64,000 nt of DNA from Erigeron canadensis. Lineage: Eukaryota; Streptophyta; Magnoliopsida; Asterales; Asteraceae. Position 1 is the first letter of the stretch, and each line of letters begins with the position of its first letter. Under the pieces are notes generated by a model. It searched no databases, had not been told where the DNA came from, and worked only from the letters and a program-made list of their open reading frames with translations. Below, in pieces: positions 24,901-36,332 of this stretch. The translations under genes and the position numbers were made by a program. The DNA lies in assembly GCF_010389155.1 (NCBI RefSeq), contig NC_057767.1:3455765-3519764 (forward strand). The letters run 5' to 3'.

Positions 24901-25967
24901 AGTAAAAGGAGTAAAATAAAATGTTTATTTTAATACCTCCTAAATGCAAAAACCCATAGATCTGTGCAAAATAAAAATACCGCGTGACAGCGTGTAAGTT
25001 GTTTAGGATATCGGGGATGTCATTTTCTTTATAGGCCAAATGCATGGTAACACCTCAAAATCTCAAATTAGTGATTAAACATACATGCCCAAATTTGAGT
25101 ATTCGACCTTCAAAGGAGGCAAATTCTTTTACCTTCCCTTGCCACAAGACCAAAGTTCATTGGCCTCAAGGATGTCATTTTCTGTTAAATATAATTCAGT
25201 TTTATAAGTGTAATTTTATAATTAAAACTATAAAACTATATTATCCATAAACTAAATGTCTTGGAATACTATAATAGGCTGAATAATTGTACTTAAATCG
25301 GACCATCGTGTATAACTTAAATCATTTCCACATGTGTCTAATTTAATCCTTGTAGGTGTAGGAATTCAAGATTTGAGAAATCCTCCATTAGTCCATTGTA
25401 AACTATTCACTTCAGTATTCACCTATTTGTTGCATCAAATTATAAAAAACCATTGGAAATCATGCAGATCACTTTAGAGCTTTAGACTGTATACTCAGTG
25501 GCCCAAAAGTGCAATCACCAGAGTTAGGCCCATCAATGAATTATCTGTAAGACTATAACCATATCAAACCGAAACCAAAATAGCAAAGGTCAACGGGATC
25601 GACATCCCTATGTAGGATCCTAACGGCAGCGCCCCTAGCAGGGTCATGGGTTAGCACCCTTTGTGGGGTCTATGGGTCGATTTAGGTTAGGGGGTTAGGG
25701 CAATGCCCTTACTGAGTTGTGTGCCCGGACGTCAACAAACTTAACACGTATAGAAATAGGTATACAGAACAAGCTTTCGTGTTTTTGACTGTCATTCACC
25801 CACGTTAAGGATAGAAACTCTCTACCAAAAAAGGTCATGTATAAATTGATTTGCAAGCTCATCGAGCCGAATTTTCTTTACAAGAGAGCTTCAGTTTAAC
25901 TTCAAAAATATTGAAGCCTTTTGATTGTGATAACAATTACACTTGAACAATCCATTCAATAAAGCAT
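21986..25967. other. AT-rich intergenic DNA with local duplications
   Basis: No gene is supported. A stretch at about 22310-22700 is partly repeated downstream (for example tttttatattgataatgtta at about 22330 and 22690, and ttgacgaattgttcaccatt near 22575 and 22775). The segment ataggataaatcctacatg occurs twice near 22920 and 22972. A TA microsatellite lies near 24630-24650. A GC-rich patch at 25610-25740 was not identified. Confidence 0.5.
24873..24902 (+). mobile_element. Helitron-type 3' terminus
   Basis: The hairpin CTCGGGTTAAACCCGGG is followed by TTGATTAA and CTAG with a T flank. It fits a Helitron 3' end; the 5' end was not found. Confidence 0.5.
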
Positions 25968-28900
25968 CTACAATGGCATGAGCCTTTTATATCTGAAAAA
26001 CCACAAAAATGAACTGAAAATGATGGCCCCCGTAATCCCGGTGATCACCAGCACCCACGTAAATGCCGACGTATTATCAAACAACGGAATCATAAAATTC
26101 ATTCCAAATATGCCTGCCACCACTCCAAAGATGGCAACAACAAACGTTGCGGTAGTTAGTATCAACTCAAACTGTATAAGTTGGTTCCGGACATTATCCT
26201 GCGGTTCAAATAATTATCACTAGCAGGGAGGAAACCATAAAAGAAAAGATTGACACATCTAATTGTAAATGGCTTTGATTCAGCTCATGAATATAAAATT
26301 GGGTGAATAATCAGTAGGGAGAAGATAACTAAAACGGTTTAGGTTCTAGGTCTAAGTTACTAGTTTTGTTTTCCGGAGAGAATCAAGCATAATTTTCATA
26401 ATATCAAAATGATATATTACCTTCTTTAAGGTCTCTAGATTGTACATGTTAGATTTCTCTAGGTATTTCATAGGGAATGGGACCACGGGAATTTCGGACG
26501 TATATTTTCAGAAAGATTATCCGAACTTGAAGAAATTAATCAGATAATCAGTTGACAATAGTTGGAAGTACTTGGGTAACCTTCTCAGTCCTGCTATACT
26601 ATATACACATTAATAATACTAATCGTTTTCTTGCAGCAACTCATTAGCTTCTTCCTCAAATCTACTTATTTCAACCCAATAAAATCATTATTTGCAGGGC
26701 ACTGGAGTTGTAAAATTCATTTTAGAGGCCCAATAGAACTATCCTATTCAGTCCTAAAGATAATACGATAATTATGGTCTTTCCCGGTAAGTGGGGAAAG
26801 TCAAGTCAGCATTTTTTAGATGTGTATGGTTAGTAATATTAAATTCCTAGTACATAGAGCTGGTGCATAAAAAAAGGAAATTACCAGTTGGATGTTGATG
26901 AAGTCTTCAGTGTCATCGATGTATTCCTTCAGCTGGTACGGGATAAAAGAAAGTCCATTAATAGATATGCAAACAAATGAAAAAAACAATACATGTAAAC
27001 CACGATGAATTAGAGGTGCTAAAATAGACGACTTGAGTCAAAATGATAATGAGGAATTTCTTGATTCGGGCCTGGTTGATCAGGAACGCTTATTGTCTGG
27101 AAGATTATTGTGGGAATAAAATGGTTTAGAATGAAATGTACTACAAAAATAATTCATTAAGAAAAGCATTTTTTATATAGAGATAAGGGTAAAAGGTATA
27201 AATGAAAAATTTACCAAAACACTCCATTATTTTTTATTTTGTTGTATTAAATATGATTACAAAAACTACATGAGTAAAAAAATTAGGTTTTGACTTTTGA
27301 GTAAAGCAGTTTGTAGGTTGTGACCATTAAACATACACTATTGATGGATTTTGACACCCTCTGACCCATGGTATTATTAAACTTTCTTTTACCCATTTGA
27401 TCCATAAGATCTATAATATAACATTATAACCCTAACTAACCATTCATAAGCAAATAGGTAGACATTGTTACGTCTAGTCTTAAGAGTGCACTACTTACTG
27501 ATGTTAATTTATTGAGACTGCTATCAATGACAACAAAATAAGCCTCCAACAGCATCTCCAGTTCTTCAATGTTTTTGTTTGCACTTTCTGAACTCCTCAT
27601 GCTATCGTGCCTACTTCTTGCAATACTGAAAGTTTTTTCAAGCCTTCGACTTTCTGGATGTGATGAAACTGGAGAAACTGGGGCAGAAATGGATTGTGCA
27701 CCATCGTTTGACCTGTATCCCATCAGAGATTGTTCCGCGCCATCAAATAGTGAATCCATCCGGGTTTTCTTCTCAGTGAGGTACATTTCAGCCATATCTC
27801 CGTCATCATCCATTAATTGCTCTATTTCATCTCGTACCTGTATTCAAGAAATTGCCAAAATTTTTAGGTGGCAAAATTGGTGAGGCTGCAGGTTGAACAA
27901 CTGGTCTGGGCTAAAAACCCTAATTTCTGTTTACATTGACTTGAAACGTCTTTTATCTAAACCGTTAAATTTTACAAAAGTTGCCAAATATGATTACATT
28001 ACTATATTATTTCAGCATAATTCTACTTCTTGGACGATTGATATAGAAAGTTTTATGCATTAAATTTAAAGCACATTTTGTAGACTTTTAGCCCCAATTT
28101 AAATCATTTTCTTCAAATATCCTTTTTTTCCTATTTGACGAGTTAGATATAAAGTACAACCCAAATCAGCCAATTCATCAGAAAATATATCAAAATTGCC
28201 CCCTCAAGTAAAAAGTGACAACACAGATGTCAGAGGTGCCAGTGCACGTTAGAGGTGGTAAAATGGGAAGGTAAAAACTCAGGCAGGTAAACAGGTTAGC
28301 AAACAGATGAGAAGTTCCTTTCATAAAGTTTCCCCTTGGTTAAGGGTTACCCCGGGATGGCTAGCCATTTTTCCTAACCGAGCTATGCCCATGGCTGGTT
28401 CCAGCCATTTCTATGGCCAATACAATGCACTAGAGGAGGGTAGAACCCGCGTCACTTGTATGAGAGGCGGAATGATTTCCACTAGGCCATATTGTAATGG
28501 TTTATAGTCTTATAGATCAAAAGTTCAAAACATGTAATTGAAACACAGGCTAAAATGCGTTGGGCTGGTTATTCCAACCAACACATTGTATTCAGTCTTT
28601 CAGAATTAATAAATTACCAAAACTATGATCCGACAGAAATAATCTACCCTTTTTCATAAAGTGATTTGGAAAATTTCGATACATTTAGATACACTTAGGA
28701 TGACATTTTACCATTTTAGTTAAATTATTTAGCTTAAACCATTTGACCCGTTGGAGATAAAACATACCCAAATTACAACAATTTACTTAAAAATATGTCA
28801 GGATCGCTACTTCTATCAAAGGTAATATAAAAAAGGTAGATAGAGACAATGTCTCACCTTCTGAACCCTTCGAGTTAATGCAACAAGTCTGCTTTTCAGC

Positions 28901-30042
28901 CTACGAACACGTTCCAAGTTCAAAGTACTGATCTTTGAAGTAAGTTCATCTAGCAATGGATACGCTTCAATTTCTAATTCTGCTGCCTGACGAATTCAGA
29001 AACAATTTTTCACGCAAAAAAGTTGATCAGCGGTAGCATACAAATTTAGTTTAGGAAACAATTTTTTAGAGCTTTAACAAGTTAAAAATAAAAAATATGT
29101 GACGTGTTGCGGTACATATGGACCACAAAAAATTTACTCAAGCACATGATAGCAAGAGACTGCCAGTCCTCTTTCAGCCATCACATGTATTTGAGATATA
29201 TATCTAGCAGTACATCTATGTTCTTTCTACAACATGGCTAGAAACTAAACAAATGCCTCACCATCTATGTCTAGTATCTATAGCTTTGTTCATCCTCTGA
29301 TAGGTCCTACTTGTCCATATGAGATCTTTTTCTTATGAAAACAGGTAAACATTATAAAGAGAGGATCGTGACTTCTAGTCTTAAAAAAGATTAAGCATCA
29401 CCAAAGTACTTTGAAACTATATGAGCTAATGGTAATATAACAAACCTGAGTATCCAGAAATGTACAAGCAGCCTCTAGCGCAACTTCTAGAGCCCTGAAC
29501 TCAAACGGCAAATAGTCAGGTGACGTGTTCCTAAACATATCCCCAACGAATCTATCATTTCCCATACGTCTATTCAACTCCGACCCTTCGGACTGCCATA
29601 CCTCACCAACCCCTGCAGCTCTCAACCGTCTTTGAAGTTCCACGACATATTGCAACACGTAGCTATCAAGGGAATTCAAAAGCAGAACCTCATCAGCTGT
29701 AATAATACACCGAATTTGCTCCAAATTTACAACAATAGCCTTCTCTCTTCCCAGAATTGTTGACGGATACACAAACAACGGATCAAGCAACCGAAGATCC
29801 CGTGCAGGGAGATCACAACGACGCATTATCGTAAACTTGTCAACCTCAATAACTTGGGATTCCCCTGTTGCAGCATCAACTCGGATCCATGAACGCAAAC
29901 CTTGGCCTCGCTTTTTGAGACCTAAAACATCCACCCCTTGAAATGGCTGACGTCCAGATGCAGACGGCCTATGTGATGCATCTCTGAGGTTTGTGGCTGA
30001 TGCAGGTTTTGGTGGGAGCAGCCGCTCTTTTAGGTCTGCCAT
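25968..30042 (-). CDS. MRS2-1: Magnesium transporter, CorA/MRS2 family, MRS2-1-like
   Basis: Mg2+ channel of the plant MRS2/MGT family. Five exons: 30042-29446, 28986-28858, 27837-27499, 26932-26885 and 26198-25968. Borders and phases agree, giving 447 residues (Arabidopsis MRS2-1 is about the same size). N-terminal LKERLLPPKPASATNLRDAS and VDVLGLKKRGQGLRSW are close to MRS2-1 from memory and unlike MRS2-4 or MRS2-5. The helical core contains LPFEFRALEVALEAAC and VQKVRDEIEQLMDDDGDMAE. The conserved segment LKEYIDDTEDFINIQLDN spans exons 4-5. The Gly-Met-Asn pore motif is at 403-405 between two C-terminal membrane segments (about 386-404 and 417-438), and the protein ends RYKRLMPL. The start is the first ATG after an acceptor. 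A 5'-UTR intron probably runs from about 30832 to 30047. Confidence 0.95.
28300..28496 (-). mobile_element. tRNA-derived SINE in an MRS2-1 intron
   Basis: On the minus strand, box A-like TGGCCTAGTGG (28489-28479) and box B-like GGGTTCTACCC (28448-28438) are about 31 bases apart, the spacing of an internal RNA polymerase III promoter. The sequence between (ATTCCGCCTCTCATACAAG) is GC-richer than the intron around it. No acceptor-stem pairing is evident, so it is not a tRNA gene. The 3' end and target duplication are uncertain. Confidence 0.6.
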
Positions 30043-31629
30043 ACCTGCAAAAACACGTATCTAACGCATCAACACCCGCAGTCTACAAGGAAATTTTTTA
30101 TATAATAACCAAACATTTCCTAATTGCTAAATGAGTATCTCATAACTTAACCCTATAAGACGAACCTGAAATTAGCAACATCTAGATATATCTAATTAAA
30201 ACTGAATATTCTCAAATACATTCACGTTTAAAACATATATAAAATAGCGTTTCATTTACGTGTTTTCAACTACTTTTTTCTTCTCGTTTGAACCTACGTC
30301 ACTATATATACATGTGAACGAACTTAATAACAGATTAACAGCACGTAACTTACACTCTAGCAATTGTTGCAAACCCACAATACAGTGCAGAATAAATAAA
30401 TATATTATTACGAAAACAATTGTAATCAATTAGTAATAATTTGCAACCAAATTCATAAAATTTCTATTATAGTCCAAAACTCCAAATGCATATATTATAT
30501 ACCAAAAGTATATTCCAATTCAATTACTAACATTCAAACACATAAATTCAGCTAAATTATTAAAAACTTTAATTTTGAAAAAAACTATAGTTTCTATGCA
30601 AATTTATATATAAAACAATATATATGCAAAATCAGGCAATATATATATACATATAAATGTATAGATATAGTGATATACTCACTGTATGTATCAAGGAAGA
30701 CAAAAACAAACAATTAAGCTGTAGGAAAAAAAGTATTAGCAAAATAAATATATAATCAAACAATTAATTAATTCGAAAATAAATAAAAAAAATATAGATA
30801 CAAATATATGATGAGAGTGTGAATAAACTTACAGATGCATGTAATGAATTGAATTGAAATAAATGAAATTTATATTTTGTGAATGAATGAAGTAATAATT
30901 ATATAATGAATGAGGTGTTCAGAAGTATCCAGAGAAGGTATTTTTATTTACCGCTTGCTTATTATTAATTGATATATATATATATTGATAAGATAGATAT
31001 ATACAGTGAGGTTTGTGTATGTATAGGTATAGATACAGAGGTTTGTGTATCTATAGGTTGAAAGGAAGAAAGAATGAATTAAAGGACCCGGATATTTTGG
31101 GGTCCTTCCCCTTGATTTGATTGCTTATGGTGGAGTTTGTTGAAACGACGTCGTGTAGTATAATTCCCCAATCAGGATTACGATTACGATTACTGATTAG
31201 TGATTACGGATTACAGTCCCCCACCTTTGGTTAATCTTTGTTTGTTTATAAACAATAAAATAAAATAACTATAACTATAACCGTATTGAATTTTTATTTA
31301 TCACTAGCTAGTTCGGTAAAGAGTCATTTTCAATTTTACCTAAAATTTTGAATTTGCAAGCCTTAAAGTTTTTTCTCTTTAAATATTCGTAACGGTTTAT
31401 GGTAAACATTTTGGTGTACGTAAAAGACTTCATTAAACTTAATATCGTATTCCGATTAAATGTTGGATAATAGTTATTTCATTGGAGTTATTTCTTTTGT
31501 TTATAATGCTTGTCTTATTATGATAGGATTGATTTAATAATTATTTAATTACATAAATGATTTCGTCATGGCATTTTTTTTTAACGGAACTCAGCGGCAT
31601 GCCTCTTCATGCATTTTTACTTACGAACA
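30043..31629 (-). promoter_or_regulatory. 5'-UTR intron and promoter of MRS2-1
   Basis: A donor (exon ending GCATCT, intron GTAAGTTT at about 30832) and an acceptor (TTTTTGCAGGT just before the ATG) define a likely leader intron of about 785 bp. Upstream, TATA-type repeats lie around 30970-30985, and a CGACGTCG palindrome with an ACGT core lies near 31147-31154. Confidence 0.5.
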
Positions 31630-32081
31630 ATAGTACCCGCGCAATGCGGCGGTGAGATGGTGGGGGTGATAGGTCATAGAGGTGATAAGTCATAAAGTAT
31701 GATAGCCAAATGACTTAGCCGTATGGGCTCCGTACTCGGATTTAAAAATTCGTCGAAAGTATATCGAATGACATCTCTAATGAAAGAGCATGAAATTTTA
31801 AGAACACCCATACAATTTTTATAATTTATCGATATACGATTTTTGAGATAAAAGATTTTGAATAAATTAGAGGAATAAAATGATTTATGGAGGAGAGAAA
31901 AAAAAATGAGTGGTTGAGATTTGAGGAGAGAAAAAAATGAGCGGTTGGGATTTAAGGGTATTATAGGTATATTAGGTAGAGATGTTTAAATTAGCGAATA
32001 AAGAAGGAAGATAATTTAGGTAGTTCAAATCATCTTTTGAGATTTAAAAAAAGGGCAAACTGCTTTATAAGATAATATAGA
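31630..32081 (-). mobile_element. Helitron-like non-autonomous element (copy A)
   Basis: About 450 bp. On the minus strand it starts TCTATATTATCTTATAAAGC after an A and ends with the GC-rich CCGCATTGCGCGGG near 31640. The final CTRR has decayed. Interior blocks (about 31668-31880) match the inverse of 49440-49665, so both are copies of one family. No coding capacity. Confidence 0.65.
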
Positions 32082-33610
32082 TTATACTTTTCTTTCAATT
32101 CACAGTATTTGGTACATTTTTATTGTGGGTGAATTATGTAGGTAATTTGTAATCACCATTAATCTGATCTATTGGTTTAAATTGTCAATGTTGTGGGTGA
32201 AACATGCAATTCAAGCATATCTAACATAAATAAACGAATAAAGGTTGTCTCTATATATGTTATCAAGGGGACAAATTTTCATTCTAATTTACATAGCATG
32301 ACCAAGTATTTTTATGGACATTTCCAAATCCTTCATTGGGCACTTCCAAAATTAACATTAATATGTTAACCATTAGTTTATTTGGAGGTGGCTGATATTC
32401 CATTCATATGCCTTCTATGAAATAATCCATGTAATTATGTAATGTAACTAACGTTTTGCAGTAGAAGGGAAAAAGAAAAGAAAAATATAAGTGGATCTAG
32501 ATGTATATTGAACATTTGAACCCAATTATTAATGGGAAAATGATATATGATGTTAACATTATCTTTGTTAGAAGATATTACTCTCACATACTCACTAACA
32601 TCAATTTTTACATATGTCAAAAAGCCTCCCATGGATTTTATGGTTTGTGAGAGCAATATCATCTAACAAAGATGATGGTAACATTAGCCGAGTTACCCCC
32701 TAATTAATATGAACCAACTTTACTTAGGACCAGTGTAGGAACTAGAAACTGGTAGCATTTGAATCATACGTATTTGGTAGCCTAAATGTGGGCCAAAACA
32801 GCTCTTGATTGCAACATTATTTTTATGAAGAATGTGAGATTTGCTCTCAGTACATTTCGTCCACTACTTCCATAAAAAGCTATCCTCATATAATACATAC
32901 ATATCCCCTAATAATTGTCGACAACATTTTGCAACTTTAAAATATGTACATAAACATATGCTATATGTGTTCCAAAGTTTACCATGTGACAAATACTCTT
33001 TTGTTCATCAGTGTCTCGAGAATAAACATGTTATCTAAATTTTGTTTTTTGTTAAATTATGCTTGTGGGCTACAAGTTATGGTGCATATAATGAGTTTTG
33101 TATTTCCTAATAATCAAGAAATGGATCTAAATGTTCATTAGTTTAATTTCATAATTAATATTTTCATATTACAAAGAAGTATGAATTCATTAAAGATATC
33201 ACTAGTACTTGTGTTTTAGGGCCATAATTTGTGCCTTAAGCATAAGTTAACAAAACCCTGTATACATCAAATCATTTTGAAAAAATCTCCAGTAGTCAAA
33301 CAAGAAAACAAATGATCAAACATTTGACTTGATATATATGTGCCACCTTACATATAATTTACAAAAGAAAACATGAAACTAAACTTTGGTATATACAAAG
33401 GGGTGTGAGTTTCATCAACCACATTCTATCTTTTGTAGACTATATGAAACATATGATAGAAGGAATCGAGTTTTTGGGAGATGGATTATAAATCCACAAG
33501 GAAAGTAGCTTAAAAGTTAGAATGTGGATATCAAATTTCGTGGTATATTTATATCAATTAAACAAATTTTGATGCTTATACTCGTAGACAATAAGTTTGA
33601 TTTGATTTAA
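32082..33610. other. Intergenic, nothing recognised
   Basis: AT-rich DNA between the MRS2-1 upstream region and the 3' end of the DnaJ8-type gene. Short frames here have no recognisable product. Confidence 0.45.
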
Positions 33611-35030
33611 TTAGATGTAAGGATTAATGTGTGATGAATAATCACGAATGCCTGCTCCTTCCCAACCCATCCATTCTTCCCACATGTCCCAATCCGGATC
33701 ATCCATTCCTCTTAGCGAATCATCCGAAGGTTCATCATCCAGTTTGGCTACACTTGTTTCACCCCTCAAGTCACTCATTATCATCTGTTCATATCAACAA
33801 CTATGGTTATAATCATATTTTTAAAAATGGATAAAAATCCTTTAAAGTTATAATTAAATTTACTATTATCAACTTTAGATACTATACATACAATAACTTT
33901 ATACTATAAATGTAACCATATTTACCCCGGTTGAAATTTGAAAATATCTTATAATTGTATGTATTTGTTAATATATGTCCTCTTGTCACATCATAGGTTT
34001 ACTAATTTTTTAATCAATCAAAGACATACAATAACAATCGGATGTTGCTAGGGAAACACCCCATATATGTATAAAAAAAAATCATGTACTGATGTATACC
34101 ACGTAAAGGTGTATACTTATAAAGTTGAAAACATCTTGACTTTTGAATTAAAATCAAAGGTTAAGATTTAAATATGGTTTTTGAATTTTGACCTTTGATT
34201 TTAATCTAATGGTCTAAATGTCAACTTTACCTATGAAGTTAGGTTTTAATTTTAGAGAATCTCAATCCCCTATACGTGGCATACATACACTGTTTGCTAC
34301 GAAAAATGAGGCGTGTGAATAGACATCCCATTATCCCAATATTTAAAGAAAGCTTAAATCATGTATGAAAAGAAAAACTTACATCATAAGCTTCATTAAT
34401 TTGTTGAAACGGAATTCCACCATCGTTTTCTTTGCATACATCCGGATGATACTGAATTAATAATACAATTTTGATCAAATTACAGAAGTTTTTAATATTG
34501 TTTGTTTCATACAGTATTATTCATTATGTTCAAATGATACCAAAAGATAAAATTACTAAGCACCGACAAGAAGAATAAACTGCAAATTTAGCATGAATAT
34601 TCCTTGAGTTTTATAGACAGCATTTTGTCTGAATTATTTTCATAATAAGACTAAAATAATGTGTATGAGGGTATCTAACAAAATATATCCTTATGTAAAA
34701 ACTACATTATTTGTAACATATATCCAGTAGTTTTTTACAAGAGGATCTAACAATTGATATAATGGCTCTAGATTCATTAAGAAATTAATTTAAAACAAAA
34801 GAATTACGTACCTTCAAAGCAAGCTGTCTAAAAGCTTTCTTGACATCATATTCAGAAGCGCCAGGTTGAATCCTTAGTATCTTATATGGGTCTGAAGTAG
34901 CAACATGGTTCATGGAAACACAACTAGCTCTAAACTTGTTGTCGCGACACTTTTTCAGTTTCCGAAACAAAGACGCAGATGAAGACGAAGATGAAACACG
35001 ACCATTGATCATTCCCGATGTACTTGTCAT
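33611..35030 (-). CDS. ATJ8: Chloroplast J-domain protein, DnaJ8-like
   Basis: Small plastid DnaJ-type co-chaperone (type III, J domain only) expected to stimulate stromal Hsp70. Three exons: 35030-34812, 34451-34383 and 33784-33611, giving 153 residues. A Ser/Arg-rich N-terminus of about 40 residues ([19 protein letters not shown]) is a typical transit peptide. The J domain (about 46-98) reads [20 protein letters not shown], with HPD at 75-77 crossing the first splice junction. The C-terminus is acidic and Trp-rich ([17 protein letters not shown], then RDYSSH), matching Arabidopsis DnaJ8 from memory. The ATG at 35030 is used because the frame upstream reaches only a TTG. Known family members are light-responsive and linked to photosynthesis. 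Confidence 0.93.
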
Positions 35031-35122
35031 TGTTATCAACTTTATATATTTCTTAATATATACTTTTATGTGTGTAAACAAAGTTGTTGATGTAAGTAAT
35101 GAATTAGTCTATGCATAATCTG

Positions 35123-35400
35123 ATTTATATATGTATGTATATGTTGGAGTGTGAAAATGTGGACAAGAAAGTATGAAATAAGGATCAAAGTTACAAAAAG
35201 TTGAAAATGGACATTTTGAATTGAAATAAGTAATTATGTGTATGTGAAAGAAGTTGAGTGAAGAAATAGTCAACAATGGAGAAAACCAAGTATTGTTTGA
35301 ATGTATGTATATAATAATATAGAGACATAATAGAGGAATGGGCTTTGGGGGGTCGTTATCGATGGTGGTCATACTAGAGATGCTTATGGATGACGTGGGC
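35123..35400 (-). promoter_or_regulatory. Promoter of the DnaJ8-like gene
   Basis: A TATA box on the minus strand (ATATATAAATC, about 35122-35132) lies about 95 bases before the ATG. Further up, at 35390-35400, GCCCACGTCA has an ACGT core of the G-box/ABRE type. Both are sequence-only calls. Confidence 0.45.
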
Positions 35401-36332
35401 ATTTTTGATTGGTTAGTTTGAGACATTGAGTATCATATTGGTATTGTTGCCATTTAGATCGAAAATGATAGAATAGTACATCTTTGAAAGCAAAATGGAA
35501 GAAAAATTGTATAATGAAACGATTTTCCAGGGTTTGAAAGACTTGGTATTTGTCTCTCTAATATAACTTGATCGGAAAAGTATAATATTGGAGAAACAAA
35601 ATTAATCAACATAATGCATGCATGTATGTATGTATGTATTATTAAACTACCCTTTAGTTCTTAGACATGAAGAAATTTTAAACAATTTTAATTTCTTCCT
35701 CCTACCCACTCGGCATGAATACAACAACTTGGTGTAATCGCAAGTCCACTATAAAGTATGGTCACACTATATGAGCGAACTTAGAGTAGTTAACAAATAG
35801 ACCTGACTGAGAATGGATCTATCCCATCGGAATTTTATTTCTAGCCTTCGAAAAAAAAAGCATAAAGTTTACCTACAAACACTTGGTATATTCTTATATA
35901 GAACTCGTATATGCCCAAATGACGAGTCAGTGACCAAAACCCATTCATGCATACATAATAGATACAACCCCTAATAAACAATGAGTAATATATAAGTGTA
36001 AAAATTGAACTTGGAACAAATACAAACCAACTTACAGGGTAAGAATGGTGTCTTCCTAGACATGTGTGATGTGCCCAAGCAGGATCAACAATATAATCCA
36101 TGTATTGACCAACATGACGCAAACGCTTCACTATCATAACAAAAAAAAAATGATTTATACACAATCAAGCATTGTAACCTATCGAAGTGAAAGAATGTTA
36201 TATTTCACTATCAGATTCTGTAATCGATCACTTAAAAGGATGCTTATAAGTACAAATGCACAAGTTTACCCTAAAAGCCATCGATAAGAAATTTCTACAT
36301 GTTGAGTTAAACTATAGAGTTTACAACTATCT
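35401..36332. other. Spacer between the DnaJ8-like promoter and the PP2C 3' end
   Basis: No gene is supported. A 107-codon minus frame at 35841-36164 has no family features and lies at the 3' side of the PP2C gene. A short ATGT microsatellite lies at about 35620-35640. Confidence 0.4.

Noticed and set aside
28438..28489. tRNA gene in the MRS2-1 intron
   Set aside because: Box A and box B are present, but no acceptor stem or cloverleaf can be drawn and the body continues well past tRNA length. A SINE fits better.
35031..35081. Upstream extension of the DnaJ8-like frame
   Set aside because: The frame starts at TTG. The residues do not resemble a transit peptide, and they would overlap the leader close to the TATA box.
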